From: Verrucosispora sioxanthis
GTDB taxonomy: Bacteria > Actinomycetota > Actinomycetes > Mycobacteriales > Micromonosporaceae
Reading direction: 5' to 3'
NCBI RefSeq assembly: GCF_010560025.1
Contig: NZ_SAIY01000008.1
Span: 236,573 to 300,572 of the forward strand
DNA length: 64,000 nt
Part shown: piece by piece, positions 1 through 10,700 of the stretch
Position numbering within the stretch: position 1 is the first letter of the stretch
Layout: each line of letters opens with the position of its first letter
Made by a program: the position numbers and the translations under genes
Notes under the pieces: model-generated
The model's input: the letters and a program-made list of their open reading frames with translations, nothing else
Database searches by the model: none
Told to the model about the DNA's origin: nothing

Positions 1-3000
1 GCAAGCGAGGGCGACGCGGAGCTGCCGGTGCTTCCAGTCCCGCCCGGTCCAGCCAGTCGGCGAGCGCGGCCACCGTGGGCCGGTCGAAGATCGTGCGGAT
101 GGGGATCTCCGCTCCGGTCTCCGCCCGGGCCCGGCTGATCAGCCGGGTGGCGAGCAGTGAATGCCCGCCCAGTTCGAAGAAATCGTCGTCGACGCCGACC
201 CGCTCCAGCCCCAGCACCTCGGCGAAGAGCCTGGTCAGGCACTCCTCTCGCGGGGTGCGCGGCGCCCGGTAGTCGGTCCCGCCGAACTCCGGCTCGGGCA
301 GCGCGGCCCGGTCCAGCTTGCCGTTGGCCATCAACGGCAGCCGGTCCAGCAGCACGAAGGCGGAGGGCACCATGAAATCCGGCAACCGCTCGGCGGTGTA
401 CCGGCTGAGCTCCGCGGCGTCGACCTCGCCCACGGCCACGACGTAGGCGGCGAGCCGGGCGCCGGTGCCCGCGCCCGGCCGGGACACCACGACGGCCTGT
501 TCGACCGCCGGGTGCGCGCCGACGATCGTCTCCACCTCGCCCGGCTCGATCCGGAATCCGCGCACCTTGACCTGTGCGTCGCCGCGGCCCGCGTACTCCA
601 GCTGCCCGTCGTCGTTCCACCGGGCCAGGTCGCCGGTGCGGTACATCCGGGCGCCGGGCGGACCGAAGGCGTCGGCGACGAAGCGCTCGGCGGTCAGGTC
701 GGCCCGGCCGTGGTAGCCACGACCGACGCTGCCACCGACGTACAGTTCGCCGACCACCCCCGGCGGTACCGGCGCCAGGCCAGGGCCCAGGACGTAGGCG
801 CGCATGTTGCCCAGCGGGGTGCCGATCGGCACGCTGCCCGCCGGGTTCGACGCGTCCTCGGCAACCGTGCAGGTGGTGGCGTAGAACGACTCGCTCTGCC
901 CGTAGGCGTTCACCACACGTACCCCGGGGAAGGCCTGCCGCGTCTTCTCCACCAGCGAGACGGGGAGGGCCTCACCGGCGAAGACGACGGTCTCCACACT
1001 GGTACGGCCGGCGATCTCGGCGACGAGTTCGGCGAAGGCGGACGGCACGGTGGAGATGACGCTGCCGTGCCAGCCCGCCGGCTCGGCCAGGGCCAGCACG
1101 TCCCGGACCAGCTCGACGACGCCGCCGGTGGCCAGTGTCGTGAAGATCTCGAACGCCGAGACGTCGAAGTTCACCGAGGTGCCGGCGAGCAGCCGCTTGC
1201 CGGGCGCCAGGCCCACCCGGGACGCGAGCCGCAGCACGCCGTTGACCACGTTCGCGTGCGTGATGGCCACCCCCTTGGGCCGGCCCGTGGAGCCGGAGGT
1301 GTACATCACGTACGCCAACTGCTGTGCCTGGGCCCGCGGTTCACCGCCGGTGTGGTCGCCGGACAGGTCGAGCGTGTCCAGCAGGACGTCCGGCGCGTCG
1401 TGCTCCGGCAGCACCGCGACCGTCGCGGAGTCGGTCAGGACGAGGCACGGCCGGGCCTCCCCGAGGATGGCGGCGGTGCGGGCGCTGGGATACCGGGGGT
1501 CGACCGGCAGGTACGCGCCGCCCGCCCGCAGGATCGCCAGCAGGGCGACGACCAGATCCGCCGAGCGCGGCAGCGACACCGCCACCACCGACTCCGGGCC
1601 CACGCCACGGCCGGACAGTTCGTCCGCCAGTCGGGCGGCCCGGGCGGTCAACTCGCGGTACGTGAGCGACTCGCCCTCGGCGACCACGGCGACCTCGTCC
1701 GGGGTCCGCGCCGCCTGGGCCTCGACGAGCCCGACGATCGTGGTCTGCGGAGTCGGCGTGGCCGTGTCGTTGACCTCGGTGAGCAGCAGGTTGCGTTCGG
1801 CCGGGTCCAGGATGTCGAGCTGCGCGACGGTCAGGCTCGGGGTGGCCACGATGTGCCGCAGGACACGGGCGAGACGCGCTGCCAACGTCTGCACCGCGTC
1901 CGGGCCGAAGACACCCCGCGCGTACTGCAGGAGCAGTTGGAGCTGTGGATCCGCCGCCGCCATCAGGGTCAGCGGATAGTTGGTGGCCGTCGACGGACGC
2001 AGGCCGGTGAAGGCGACACCTTCCGCGGCGTCGGTGGCGGCGTCGAGCGCGTCCCGGTCGACCGGGTAGGACTCGAAGACGACGAGCGTGTCGAACAGCG
2101 ACGACAGGCCGACCGCCTGCTGGATCTCGGTCAACCCGTAGTAGTGGTGCTCCAGCAGGCGGGCCTGCCGACCCTGCAGCCGGGTGAGGACCGCCGCGAC
2201 GGTGTCGCCGGGCGCGTACTCGACGCGTACCGGAAGGGTGTTGATGAACATGCCGACCGTCGAGTCGACACCGGACACCGCGGGCGGACGCCCGGAGACG
2301 GTCGCGCCGAACAGCACGTCCTGGCGGCCGGTGAGCTGGCCGAGCAGCAGCGCCCAGGCACCCTGGACCAGGGTGTTGACGGTGATGCCCCACTCGGCCG
2401 CCCGCCGGACGAGGGCCTGCGCCTCGTCCGGGTCGAGCGCGACGGCGAGCTGACCGACCCCCTCGACGGCCACCTGGTCCGAGCCGGGAGCGAGCAGAGT
2501 GGGTTCCTCGATCCCGGCCAGCTCGGCCGCCCACACCCGCGCGGACTCCTCGTCGTCCTGCTGGGCGCGCCAGCGCAGGAACTCACCGAAGTCACCGGAG
2601 ACGGGCAACCCGGTCGGGTCGCCGCCGGAGGCGTAGAGCAGCAGCAGGTCCCGCATCAGCAGCGGCATGGACCAACCGTCGATCAGCACGTGGTGGGCGG
2701 TCAGCACCAGTTCCGCGCGGCCGGGCGTCGTGACGACCAGGGCCATCCGGATCAGCGGTGGGCTGGCCACGTCGAAGTGCGCGGACCGGTCGTGGGCGAG
2801 GAAGCGCTCGAACCTGTCGGTCCGCTCCGCCTCGTCGACCGTGGTCAGGTCGTGGTACTGCCACGGTAGGGACACCTCCTGCGGCACCACCTGCACCACC
2901 CCGCCGTCCGCGCGGTCGACGAAGGCGGCCCGGAGGCTGGCATGCTGCCCCACCAGCGCCTGCGCGGCGCGGCGCATGCGCTCCGGGTCGACCGCGCCGG

Positions 3001-6000
3001 ACAGGTGGAAGACCAGCTGCATGTGGTACGCGTCGAACGACGACCCGGCCAGCATGGTGTGGAACAACATCCCGGACTGCACCGGCGTGGTCGGCCAGAC
3101 GGTGGCCAGCGCACCGAACCGGGTCTCCCACGCGTCGATCTCCGCCTGGCTCACCTCGACCAGGGGCGCGTCGCTCGGGGTCAGCCCACCGGCGTCGGGG
3201 GTGGTGGCGTGGCGCGCCAGGGCGGTCAGCGCGTCGACCCACAGCCCGGCCAGTTCGGTCACCTCGTCGCGGTCGAGCACGCCGGTGGGGAAACCGAAGT
3301 AGGCGGTCAGCTCGTCACCGTCGGCGGTGCTCGCGGCGACAGCGTTGATCTCCAGCGCCGACAGCGCCGGCATGTCCGGGTCCGGGGCGGCGATCAGATC
3401 CCGGTACGCGGTGTCCGGCGCCCAGCCCAGGCCGCGTAGTTCCTCGGGGATGTCCGCGCCGGAGGAGCGGCCCAGGTAGTTGAAACCGATCTGCGGCTCA
3501 CGCGTCCCGGCCAGCGCGGCGGCGGTGTTCGGGTTCAGGTGGCGCAGCAGGCCGTAGCCCGTGCCGCTGTCCGGCACGGCCCGTAGCTGCTCCTTGACCG
3601 CCTTGATCGCCCGGCCGGCGGCCGGACCGCCGGCGAACGCGTCCACCACGTCGACGCCCGCCAGGTCCAGCCGCACCGGGAACATCGCGGTGAACCATCC
3701 GACGGTGCTCGACAGGTCGGCGCCCGGGACCACGTGTTCGGCCCGGCCATGCCCTTCCAGCCGCACCAGCGTCGAGGCGCCCGATACGCCCCGCGTCGCA
3801 CGCCAGCGACTCAGCGCCAGCGCCAGGCCGGCCAGCAGCCCGGCGTCCACACCGGCCCGGAACACCGTGGGCACGGTGGTCAGCAGGGTCTGCGTGACCT
3901 CCGGCGGCACCTGGACGCGCAACGTGTCCACGGTGGCCGCGACGTCGCGGGCCGGATCGAGCGGACGTGCACCCAGCACCGGCTCGTCGGCCCGCAGGAT
4001 CTCCTGCCAGACGGGCAGTTCCGCCACTCGTTGCGGGCTGGTCGCGGCATCGGCCAGCCCCGACAACCACCGCCGTAGCGAGGTGCCCACCGCCGCCGGT
4101 GGTGTGGGCCGGCCGCCACTGACCCGCTGCCAGGCGGCCACCAGGTCCGGGACCAGGATCCGCCACGACACCCCGTCGACGACCAGGTGGTGCAGCACGA
4201 TCAGCAGCCGGTCCACGTCCGTGTCGGAGGTGAATCGCACGAACTGCGCCATCACACCCGCGTCCGGGTCCAGCCGGTCCGCGGCCGCGTCCAACTCCAC
4301 CCGCACATCGGCGTCGCCCAGGACGACGTCGCGCAGCAACACGTCGGCGTCCACGGTGCCGACGGCCGCCATGACGATGCCCGACCCGGCCCGGTCGAGC
4401 CGGGACCGCAGCACGTCGTGCCGGTCCAGCACGGCCTGCAACGTCGCGACGAGTCCGGCCCGGTCGATGCCCTCGGGCAGGGTGAGCATCGCGGACATGC
4501 AGAACCGGCCGACACCCCCGCCCAGCGCGAGCACGTGCGCCGCCGTCGGCGGCAGGGGCGCCCAGCCCACGCCGCCACCCGGAAGCTCGGCCAGGGTCAC
4601 CGGCTCCTCGTCCGCCCGGCCGTCGACCAGTTCGGCGAGCCGGGCGACGGTGCGGTGCTCGAAGATCTCCCGGGGGCTGAGGACCAGCCCACGCGTCTTG
4701 GCCCGCGCGGCGACCTGGATGGAACGGATACTGTCGCCGCCGCTGGTGAAGAAGTCGTCGTCGATCCCCACCGGCCCGCCGCCCAGGACGTCGGCGTACA
4801 CCTCGGCCAGCAGCTGCTCCACCGCGCTGCGCGGCGCCCGATGCTCGGTGCCGGCGAACTCCGGCACGGGCAACGCGCCCCGGTCCAGCTTTCCGCTCGC
4901 CGTCAACGGCAGCCGGTCCAGCACCACGAACTGGGTCGGGACCATGTAGTCCGGCAGCCGCTCGGCCGCGAACGCGCGCAGCTGCGCCGGGGACACGTCG
5001 GCCACCCGTTGCGGACCGCCACCGGTGGCGCTGTCCGGCGGCGCCACGTAGCCGACGAGCCGGGCCCGGCCGCTGTGGTCCTCGCACACGGTCACCGCCG
5101 CCCGGCCGACCTCGGGGTGTCGGGTGAGGACGGTCTCGATCTCGGTCGGCTCGACCCGGATGCCGTTCACCTTCACCTGCGTGTCGACACGTCCCGCGTA
5201 CCGCAGGTGACCGTCGTCGTCCCACCGGGCCAGGTCGCCGGTCCGGTACATGCGCGCACCGGCCGGGCCGAAGGGGCAGGCGACGAACCGCTCGGCGGTC
5301 GACCCGCCGTCGCGGTGGTAGCCGCGGGCGAGCCGGCCGCCGACGTACAGCTCACCGATCACGCCGGGCGCGACCGGAGCGAGTTCGGGCCCCAGCACGT
5401 AGGCGCGCATGTTGGCCAGGGGCGCTCCGATCGGTACCGCTTCGGAGCCGGCCAGCTGCTGCGGGACCGGGTAGGTGGTGGCGTAGAAGCTCTCCGTCTG
5501 CCCGTACGCGTTGACGACGCGGACGCCGGGCAGGGCGCGCCGCACCTCGTGGACCAGATCCGCCGAGAGGGCCTCACCCGCGAACACGACGGTTTCCACG
5601 TCGAGTGCGGGGCGCGCCGCAGGGTCCGAACCGAGCTGGTCCAGCAGGGCGGCGAACACTGTGGGCACGGCGCTGACGGTGGTCCCCGACCAGCCGCCAC
5701 GTTCGGCGAGTTCGAGCACGTCACGGACGATCTCGATGCTCGCGCCCGTGGTCAGCGCGGTGAAGGTCTCGAACACCGAGACGTCGAAGTTCACCGACGT
5801 CGCGGCCAGCATCCGGGAGTCCGCCTCGACCCGCAGCCGGCGGCGCAGGTCCCACACGCCGTTGACCACACCGCCGTGGGTGACCGCGACCCCCTTGGGC
5901 ACGCCGGTCGACCCGGACGTGAACATCACGTACGCGAGATGCTCCGGCCGCACACCGGTCTGCGGCAGCTGCGCCGCCGGGCCGTCCAGGCACAGGTCGT

Positions 6001-7738
6001 CGAGCCGCAGCACCGACGGCGCGCCGACGACCACCGCCGCCGTCGCGGCGTCGGTCACCACCAGGGCCGGTCGGGCGGCCTCGAGCAGGAGGGCGACCCG
6101 CCCGGCCGGGTAGGCAGGGTCGACCGGCAGGTAGGCCCCGCCGGCCTTGAGCACGCCCAGCAGCGTGACCACCAGGTCCACCGATCGTGGCAGGGCCACG
6201 GCGACCAGGACGTCCGGCCCGACACCGCGCTGCCGCAGCAGCGCGGCCAGCCGGCTCGCGCGGACGTCGAGTTCCCGGTACGACAACGTGGTCGGTCCGC
6301 ACACCACCGCCGTCGCGTCCGGGGTGCGGACCACCTGGGCGGCAACCAGCTCCGCGACCGTGGCGTTCGGCACCGGTGCCGTCGTCCGGTTCAGCAGGAC
6401 CAGCCGGTCCCGCTCGGCGTCGGTGAGCAGCTCCACCGCCGCGAGTCGCGCCGCGGGATCGGCGACCACCTGCCGCAGCACCCGCAGATAGCGGTCGACC
6501 AGGTGCTCGGCCGTGGCCGGGTCGAACAGTTCGGTCGCGTACTCCAGCCGCCCGTAGGCACCGCCGGCCGGTGCCGGGACGATGTTGAAGAAGAGGTCGA
6601 ACTTGGCGGTCCCGGTGCCCGCCGGGACCGGGGTGACCCGCAGCCCCGGCAGTTCGACCTGCGCCCATTCGAACTGCCAGGCCAGCATCACCTGGAACAG
6701 CGGCTGGTAGGCGGTGGTCCGGTCCGGGCTCAGCAGCTCCACCAGACGCTCGAACGGCACGTCCTGGTTGTCGTACGCGGCCAGGGCCCGGTCCCGGACC
6801 TGCCTGAGCAGATCCTCGAACGTCGGGTTCCCGGACAGGTCGACGCGCAGCACCCAGGTGTTGGCGAAGAAGCCGATCAGGTCGTCGAGTTGCTCGTCGG
6901 CGCGCCCCTCGATCGGGCTACCGATCGTCAGGTCGTTGCCGGCGCCGAGATGGTGCAGCAGCACCGCCAGCGCGGCCTGAGCGACCATCGGAGCCGTGGC
7001 GCCGTGCTGCGCGGCGATCTTGGCGACGCCGGTGAGCAGCTCCTCGTCCAACTCGAAGTCGACGTGACCGCCCTGGTGGCTGGCCGCCGTCGGACGCGGC
7101 CGATCCAGCGGCAGGTTCACCGGTTGCGGCACGTCGGCCAGCTCCGTACGCCAGTACTCGACCTGCGCCGCGGCGATGCTGTCCGGGTCGGACTCGTCAC
7201 CGAGCAGCTGCTGCTGCCAGATCGTGTAGTCCTTGTACTGCACCGGCAGCGGGGCCCACTGTGGTGCGGCACCCCGCAGCCGGGCCGAGTACGCCGTCAC
7301 CAGGTCCCGCAGGAACGGCCCCATCGACGCCCCGTCCGCGGCGATGTGGTGGAACACGAACGCCACCAGGTGCTCCTGCGGAGCCTCCTGGAAGATCGTG
7401 ACCCGCAGCGGAATCTGCGTCTGCAGGTCGAACCCCTGGCGTACCGCGGCCTGCACCGCGGCGTGCGAGGCGTCGCGGGCGACGGTGAGGAACCGGCTCT
7501 GGAAGACCGCCTCCTCGGGTGACAGCACCCGCTGTTCGGGGGTGCCGTCCGCGTTCTCGACGATGAGGGTGCGCAGGCTCTCGTGCCGCGCGATGACATC
7601 GGTGAAGGCCGCGCACAGCGCCGCCGTGTCCAGTGGCCCACTCAGGCGCAGGACGAACGGGATGTTGTACGTCGCGGACGCGCCCTCCAGGCGGTGGAGG
7701 AACCACATCCGGCGTTGGGCGAAGGACAACGGGATCAT
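1..7738 (-). CDS. NRPS A, two modules C-A-T-E-C-A-T (3' end beyond window)
   Basis: Cytoplasmic multidomain peptide synthetase; about 2579 residues are visible and the reading frame is still open at the left edge. It begins MIPLSFAQRR, typical of an N-terminal condensation domain. Approximate order: C (1-440, HHIAADG near 131), A1 (460-960, YVMFTSGSTGVPKG near 608), T (Ser 1003 in GGDSIRS), E (1050-1490, HHLVVDG near 1183, EGHGRA near 1330), C of the type that follows an E domain (HHVLIDG near 1683), A2 (YVMYTSGSTGRPKG near 2148), T (Ser 2527 in GGHSLLATRL). I checked the frame at five of these motifs and all agree. Pocket residues read by eye are D-V-F-S-V-A-A-Y-A for both A1 and A2, with an A5 motif YGQ[TS]ES in place of YGPTE; I cannot assign the substrate. 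The start lies 10 bp after NRPS B. Each module adds one residue and module 1 delivers it in D form. Confidence 0.95.
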   Translation of the reverse strand, partial: MIPLSFAQRRMWFLHRLEGASATYNIPFVLRLSGPLDTAALCAAFTDVIARHESLRTLIVENADGTPEQRVLSPEEAVFQSRFLTVARDASHAAVQAAVRQGFDLQTQIPLRVTIFQEAPQEHLVAFVFHHIAADGASMGPFLRDLVTAYSARLRGAAPQWAPLPVQYKDYTIWQQQLLGDESDPDSIAAAQVEYWRTELADVPQPVNLPLDRPRPTAASHQGGHVDFELDEELLTGVAKIAAQHGATAPMVAQAALAVLLHHLGAGNDLTIGSPIEGRADEQLDDLIGFFANTWVLRVDLSGNPTFEDLLRQVRDRALAAYDNQDVPFERLVELLSPDRTTAYQPLFQVMLAWQFEWAQVELPGLRVTPVPAGTGTAKFDLFFNIVPAPAGGAYGRLEYATELFDPATAEHLVDRYLRVLRQVVADPAARLAAVELLTDAERDRLVLLNRTTAPVPNATVAELVAAQVVRTPDATAVVCGPTTLSYRELDVRASRLAALLRQRGVGPDVLVAVALPRSVDLVVTLLGVLKAGGAYLPVDPAYPAGRVALLLEAARPALVVTDAATAAVVVGAPSVLRLDDLCLDGPAAQLPQTGVRPEHLAYVMFTSGSTGVPKGVAVTHGGVVNGVWDLRRRLRVEADSRMLAATSVNFDVSVFETFTALTTGASIEIVRDVLELAERGGWSGTTVSAVPTVFAALLDQLGSDPAARPALDVETVVFAGEALSADLVHEVRRALPGVRVVNAYGQTESFYATTYPVPQQLAGSEAVPIGAPLANMRAYVLGPELAPVAPGVIGELYVGGRLARGYHRDGGSTAERFVACPFGPAGARMYRTGDLARWDDDGHLRYAGRVDTQVKVNGIRVEPTEIETVLTRHPEVGRAAVTVCEDHSGRARLVGYVAPPDSATGGGPQRVADVSPAQLRAFAAERLPDYMVPTQFVVLDRLPLTASGKLDRGALPVPEFAGTEHRAPRSAVEQLLAEVYADVLGGGPVGIDDDFFTSGGDSIRSIQVAARAKTRGLVLSPREIFEHRTVARLAELVDGRADEEPVTLAELPGGGVGWAPLPPTAAHVLALGGGVGRFCMSAMLTLPEGIDRAGLVATLQAVLDRHDVLRSRLDRAGSGIVMAAVGTVDADVLLRDVVLGDADVRVELDAAADRLDPDAGVMAQFVRFTSDTDVDRLLIVLHHLVVDGVSWRILVPDLVAAWQRVSGGRPTPPAAVGTSLRRWLSGLADAATSPQRVAELPVWQEILRADEPVLGARPLDPARDVAATVDTLRVQVPPEVTQTLLTTVPTVFRAGVDAGLLAGLALALSRWRATRGVSGASTLVRLEGHGRAEHVVPGADLSSTVGWFTAMFPVRLDLAGVDVVDAFAGGPAAGRAIKAVKEQLRAVPDSGTGYGLLRHLNPNTAAALAGTREPQIGFNYLGRSSGADIPEELRGLGWAPDTAYRDLIAAPDPDMPALSALEINAVAASTADGDELTAYFGFPTGVLDRDEVTELAGLWVDALTALARHATTPDAGGLTPSDAPLVEVSQAEIDAWETRFGALATVWPTTPVQSGMLFHTMLAGSSFDAYHMQLVFHLSGAVDPERMRRAAQALVGQHASLRAAFVDRADGGVVQVVPQEVSLPWQYHDLTTVDEAERTDRFERFLAHDRSAHFDVASPPLIRMALVVTTPGRAELVLTAHHVLIDGWSMPLLMRDLLLLYASGGDPTGLPVSGDFGEFLRWRAQQDDEESARVWAAELAGIEEPTLLAPGSDQVAVEGVGQLAVALDPDEAQALVRRAAEWGITVNTLVQGAWALLLGQLTGRQDVLFGATVSGRPPAVSGVDSTVGMFINTLPVRVEYAPGDTVAAVLTRLQGRQARLLEHHYYGLTEIQQAVGLSSLFDTLVVFESYPVDRDALDAATDAAEGVAFTGLRPSTATNYPLTLMAAADPQLQLLLQYARGVFGPDAVQTLAARLARVLRHIVATPSLTVAQLDILDPAERNLLLTEVNDTATPTPQTTIVGLVEAQAARTPDEVAVVAEGESLTYRELTARAARLADELSGRGVGPESVVAVSLPRSADLVVALLAILRAGGAYLPVDPRYPSARTAAILGEARPCLVLTDSATVAVLPEHDAPDVLLDTLDLSGDHTGGEPRAQAQQLAYVMYTSGSTGRPKGVAITHANVVNGVLRLASRVGLAPGKRLLAGTSVNFDVSAFEIFTTLATGGVVELVRDVLALAEPAGWHGSVISTVPSAFAELVAEIAGRTSVETVVFAGEALPVSLVEKTRQAFPGVRVVNAYGQSESFYATTCTVAEDASNPAGSVPIGTPLGNMRAYVLGPGLAPVPPGVVGELYVGGSVGRGYHGRADLTAERFVADAFGPPGARMYRTGDLARWNDDGQLEYAGRGDAQVKVRGFRIEPGEVETIVGAHPAVEQAVVVSRPGAGTGARLAAYVVAVGEVDAAELSRYTAERLPDFMVPSAFVLLDRLPLMANGKLDRAALPEPEFGGTDYRAPRTPREECLTRLFAEVLGLERVGVDDDFFELGGHSLLATRLISRARAETGAEIPIRTIFDRPTVAALADWLDRAGLEAPAAPRRPRL

Positions 7739-7748
7739 CGACGCACTC

Positions 7749-10700
7749 CTACACGTTCATCGGGCGCAGCTGAGGGCGACTTGAGGTGGAGAGCTTCTCG
7801 ATCTGCGCCGCCAGCTGGGCGACAGTCGGACTGCGGAAGACCATGGTGACCTTGACGTCGACCTTGAGTTCCTTGCGGATACGGCCGATCAGGCGAGTGG
7901 CCAGCAGGGAGTGGCCGCCGTGCTCGAAGAAGTCGACGTCGATGCCGACCTCGTCCACCCCGAGCAGCTCGGCGAAGAGCCGGCAGAGGACCTCCTCGGT
8001 GTGGTCACGCGGTCCCCGCCCGGTCGCGGTGGTGGACTGCTCCGGGGCGGGCAGCGCGTTGCGGTCGAGCTTCCCGCTCGACGTCAGGGGAAGTCCGTCC
8101 AACGGGATGATCGCCGAGGGGACCATGTACTCGGGCAGGCTCTGCCGGGCCTGCTCGGTGAGCGCCGTCAGGTCCAGCCGCGCGGCGTCCCCGGCCGCGT
8201 CGGCCGGTACGACGTACGCGACGAGCCGTTGGTCGCCGGGGCGGTCCTCGCGCAGCACCACCACCGCGGTGCCGACCTGCGGGAGTGCGGTGAGCACCTG
8301 CTCGATCTCGCCCAGTTCGATGCGGAACCCGCGAACCTTGACCTGGAAGTCGGACCGACCGAGGTACTCGACCTGGCCCTCCTGGTTCCAGCGCACCAGG
8401 TCGCCGGTGCGGTACATCCGGGATCCGGGCGCGCCGAACGGACAGGCGACGAACCGGCCGGCGGTCAGCCCGGTCTGTCCCAGGTAGCCGCGGGCCAGCC
8501 CGGCGCCGGCGAGGTACAACTCGCCGACCACTCCGGGCGCGACCGGGCGCAGCGACCCGTCGAGCACGTAGACCTGGGTGTTCCACACCGGCGCGCCGAT
8601 CGGCACCCGGTCCGCGCCCGGCACGTGCCGCCACGCCGTGACCTCGACCGCGGCCTCGGTCGGACCGTAGAGGTTGTGCACCTCGCAGTCGGGCAGCAGG
8701 TCGACCGCCGCGTTGGCCAGGGCGGCGGGGAACGCCTCCCCCGCGACCTCGATCCAGCGCAGGCTGTCGCACTCCTTGGCCGTGGGCTCGGTGAGGAAGG
8801 CGTCCAGGAGGCTGGGCACGAAGTCCGCGCCCGTCACCCGTTCCCGCTGGATCAGGTCACTGAGATAGGCGGGGTCGCGGCGTCCGTCCGGCCGGGCGAT
8901 CACCACGGCGGCGCCGACCTGTAGCGGTGCGAACAGCTCCGGCACCGACACGTCGAAGCTCGCGGTGGTGCTCAGCAGCACGCGGTCCTCGGCGCCGACG
9001 TCGAAGTGCGCCAGGCCCCACCTGAGCCGGTTCATGATCGCCCGGTGCGTCACCTGCACGCCCTTGGGCACACCGGTCGAGCCGGAGGTGTAGATGACGT
9101 ACGCGGCGTTCTCCGGCGACAGCGTACGCGGCGGGTTCTCCGTCGGGTGGCCGGACACGTCGGGCAGGTCCTGGTCGAGCACCAGCAGCGGCCGCGCGCT
9201 GTCCAACACCTTGCGGACCCGGTCGGCCGGCAGCTCGGTGTCCAGCGGCAGATAGGCCGCGCCGGCCTTGACCACCGCGTAGATCGCCACCAGGAGGTCC
9301 ACCGAGCGGGGAATCCGCACCGCGACCAGCTGCTCGGGTCCGGCACCCTGGTCGACCAACCAGTGCGCCAACTGGTTGGCGCGCCGGTTGAACTCACCGT
9401 ACGTCAGGTTCTCCCGCTCGTGGATCAGCGCCAGCCGGTCCGGGTCGCGCTCAACCTGGGCCTCGAACGCGCCGGGTAGCGTGTCCGCGGGCACCGGGTG
9501 TGCGGTGTCGTTGACCTTCCGCAGCAACCAGTCCCGCTCGTGGTCGGAGAGCACGTCCACGGCGCCGACGGCGGTCGTCGGATCGTCGAGCATCTGCTCC
9601 AGCACCCGGACGAGTCGCGCGGCGATCACCTCGGCCGCGTCCCGGTCGAACAGGTTGGTCTGGTAGTCGAGGGAGAGCCGCAGGTAGGGGTCGGAGGAGT
9701 TGAGCGTGAGCGGGTAGTGCGAGCCGGCGAGCGGCCGGATGCGGTCGATGGTGAAACCGGCGGCGGTGTTCGCCTCGACGATGCCGACCCGGTCGATCGG
9801 ATAGTTCTCGAACACGACGATCGTGTCGAACAGGGCGGGCAGCCCGGTGCCCCGCTGGATGTCGGCCAGCCCGTAGTAGTGGTGGTCGAGCAGCGCGACC
9901 TGCCGGTTCTGCAGCTCGGTGACGACCTCGCCGATGCTGTCGTACGGCCGGCAGTACGCCCTGGTCGGCAGGGTGTTGATGAACAGGCCGACCATCTCGT
10001 CGGAACCGGTGAGCTCCGCCGGGCGACCGTTGACCGCGGCGCCGAACACCACGTCCGGCCGGCCGGTCAGCTTCGACAGCAGGATCGCCCACGCGCCCTG
10101 CAGCAGGGTGTTCAGGGTGACTCCGAGTTGCGCGGCCCGCCCGGCGAGCTCGCGTCCCTGGTCGATCGAGAACGGCACCTCGACGCGCCCGAGAGCGGAG
10201 GCCTCCTCGGCGATCGGGGTGTCCGGTGCCACGATGGTCGGCTGGTCGAAGCCGGCGAGTTCGGCCTGCCACCGGGCGGCCGACTCCTGGCGGTCCTGGC
10301 GGGACAGCCAGGCCAGGTAGTCGCCGTAGTCGCGCACCGGCGGCAGCGCCTGGTTGTCGGCGTAGAGCTGGACCAGATCCTTGATCACCAGAGGTGACGA
10401 CCAGCCGTCGAACAGGGTGTGGTGTGCCGTGATGACCAGCTTGGCCCGCTGCGGTCCGCAGGTGAGCAGGGCCAGGCGCAGCAGCGGCGGCCGGGTGGGG
10501 TCGAGCCGGTCGGCCCGGTCCTCGGCCAGCAGGCGGTCCAGCGCGGCGTGCTGTTCCGCGTCGCCCTGCCCCGTCAGGTCCATGTGCCGCCAGGGCAGGG
10601 CGACGTGTTCCGGCACGACCTGGACGGGATCGCCGTCGGTCGCGGTGAGGAACGCGGAGCGCAGGTTCGGGTACCGGCGCAGCAACGCCTGTCCGGCCGA

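Noticed and set aside
161..7522. Long plus-strand ORFs of 902 and 1111 codons
   Set aside because: Gln/Arg/His/Gly-rich shadows antisense to NRPS A; the minus strand reads condensation, adenylation, carrier and epimerisation motifs in one frame.
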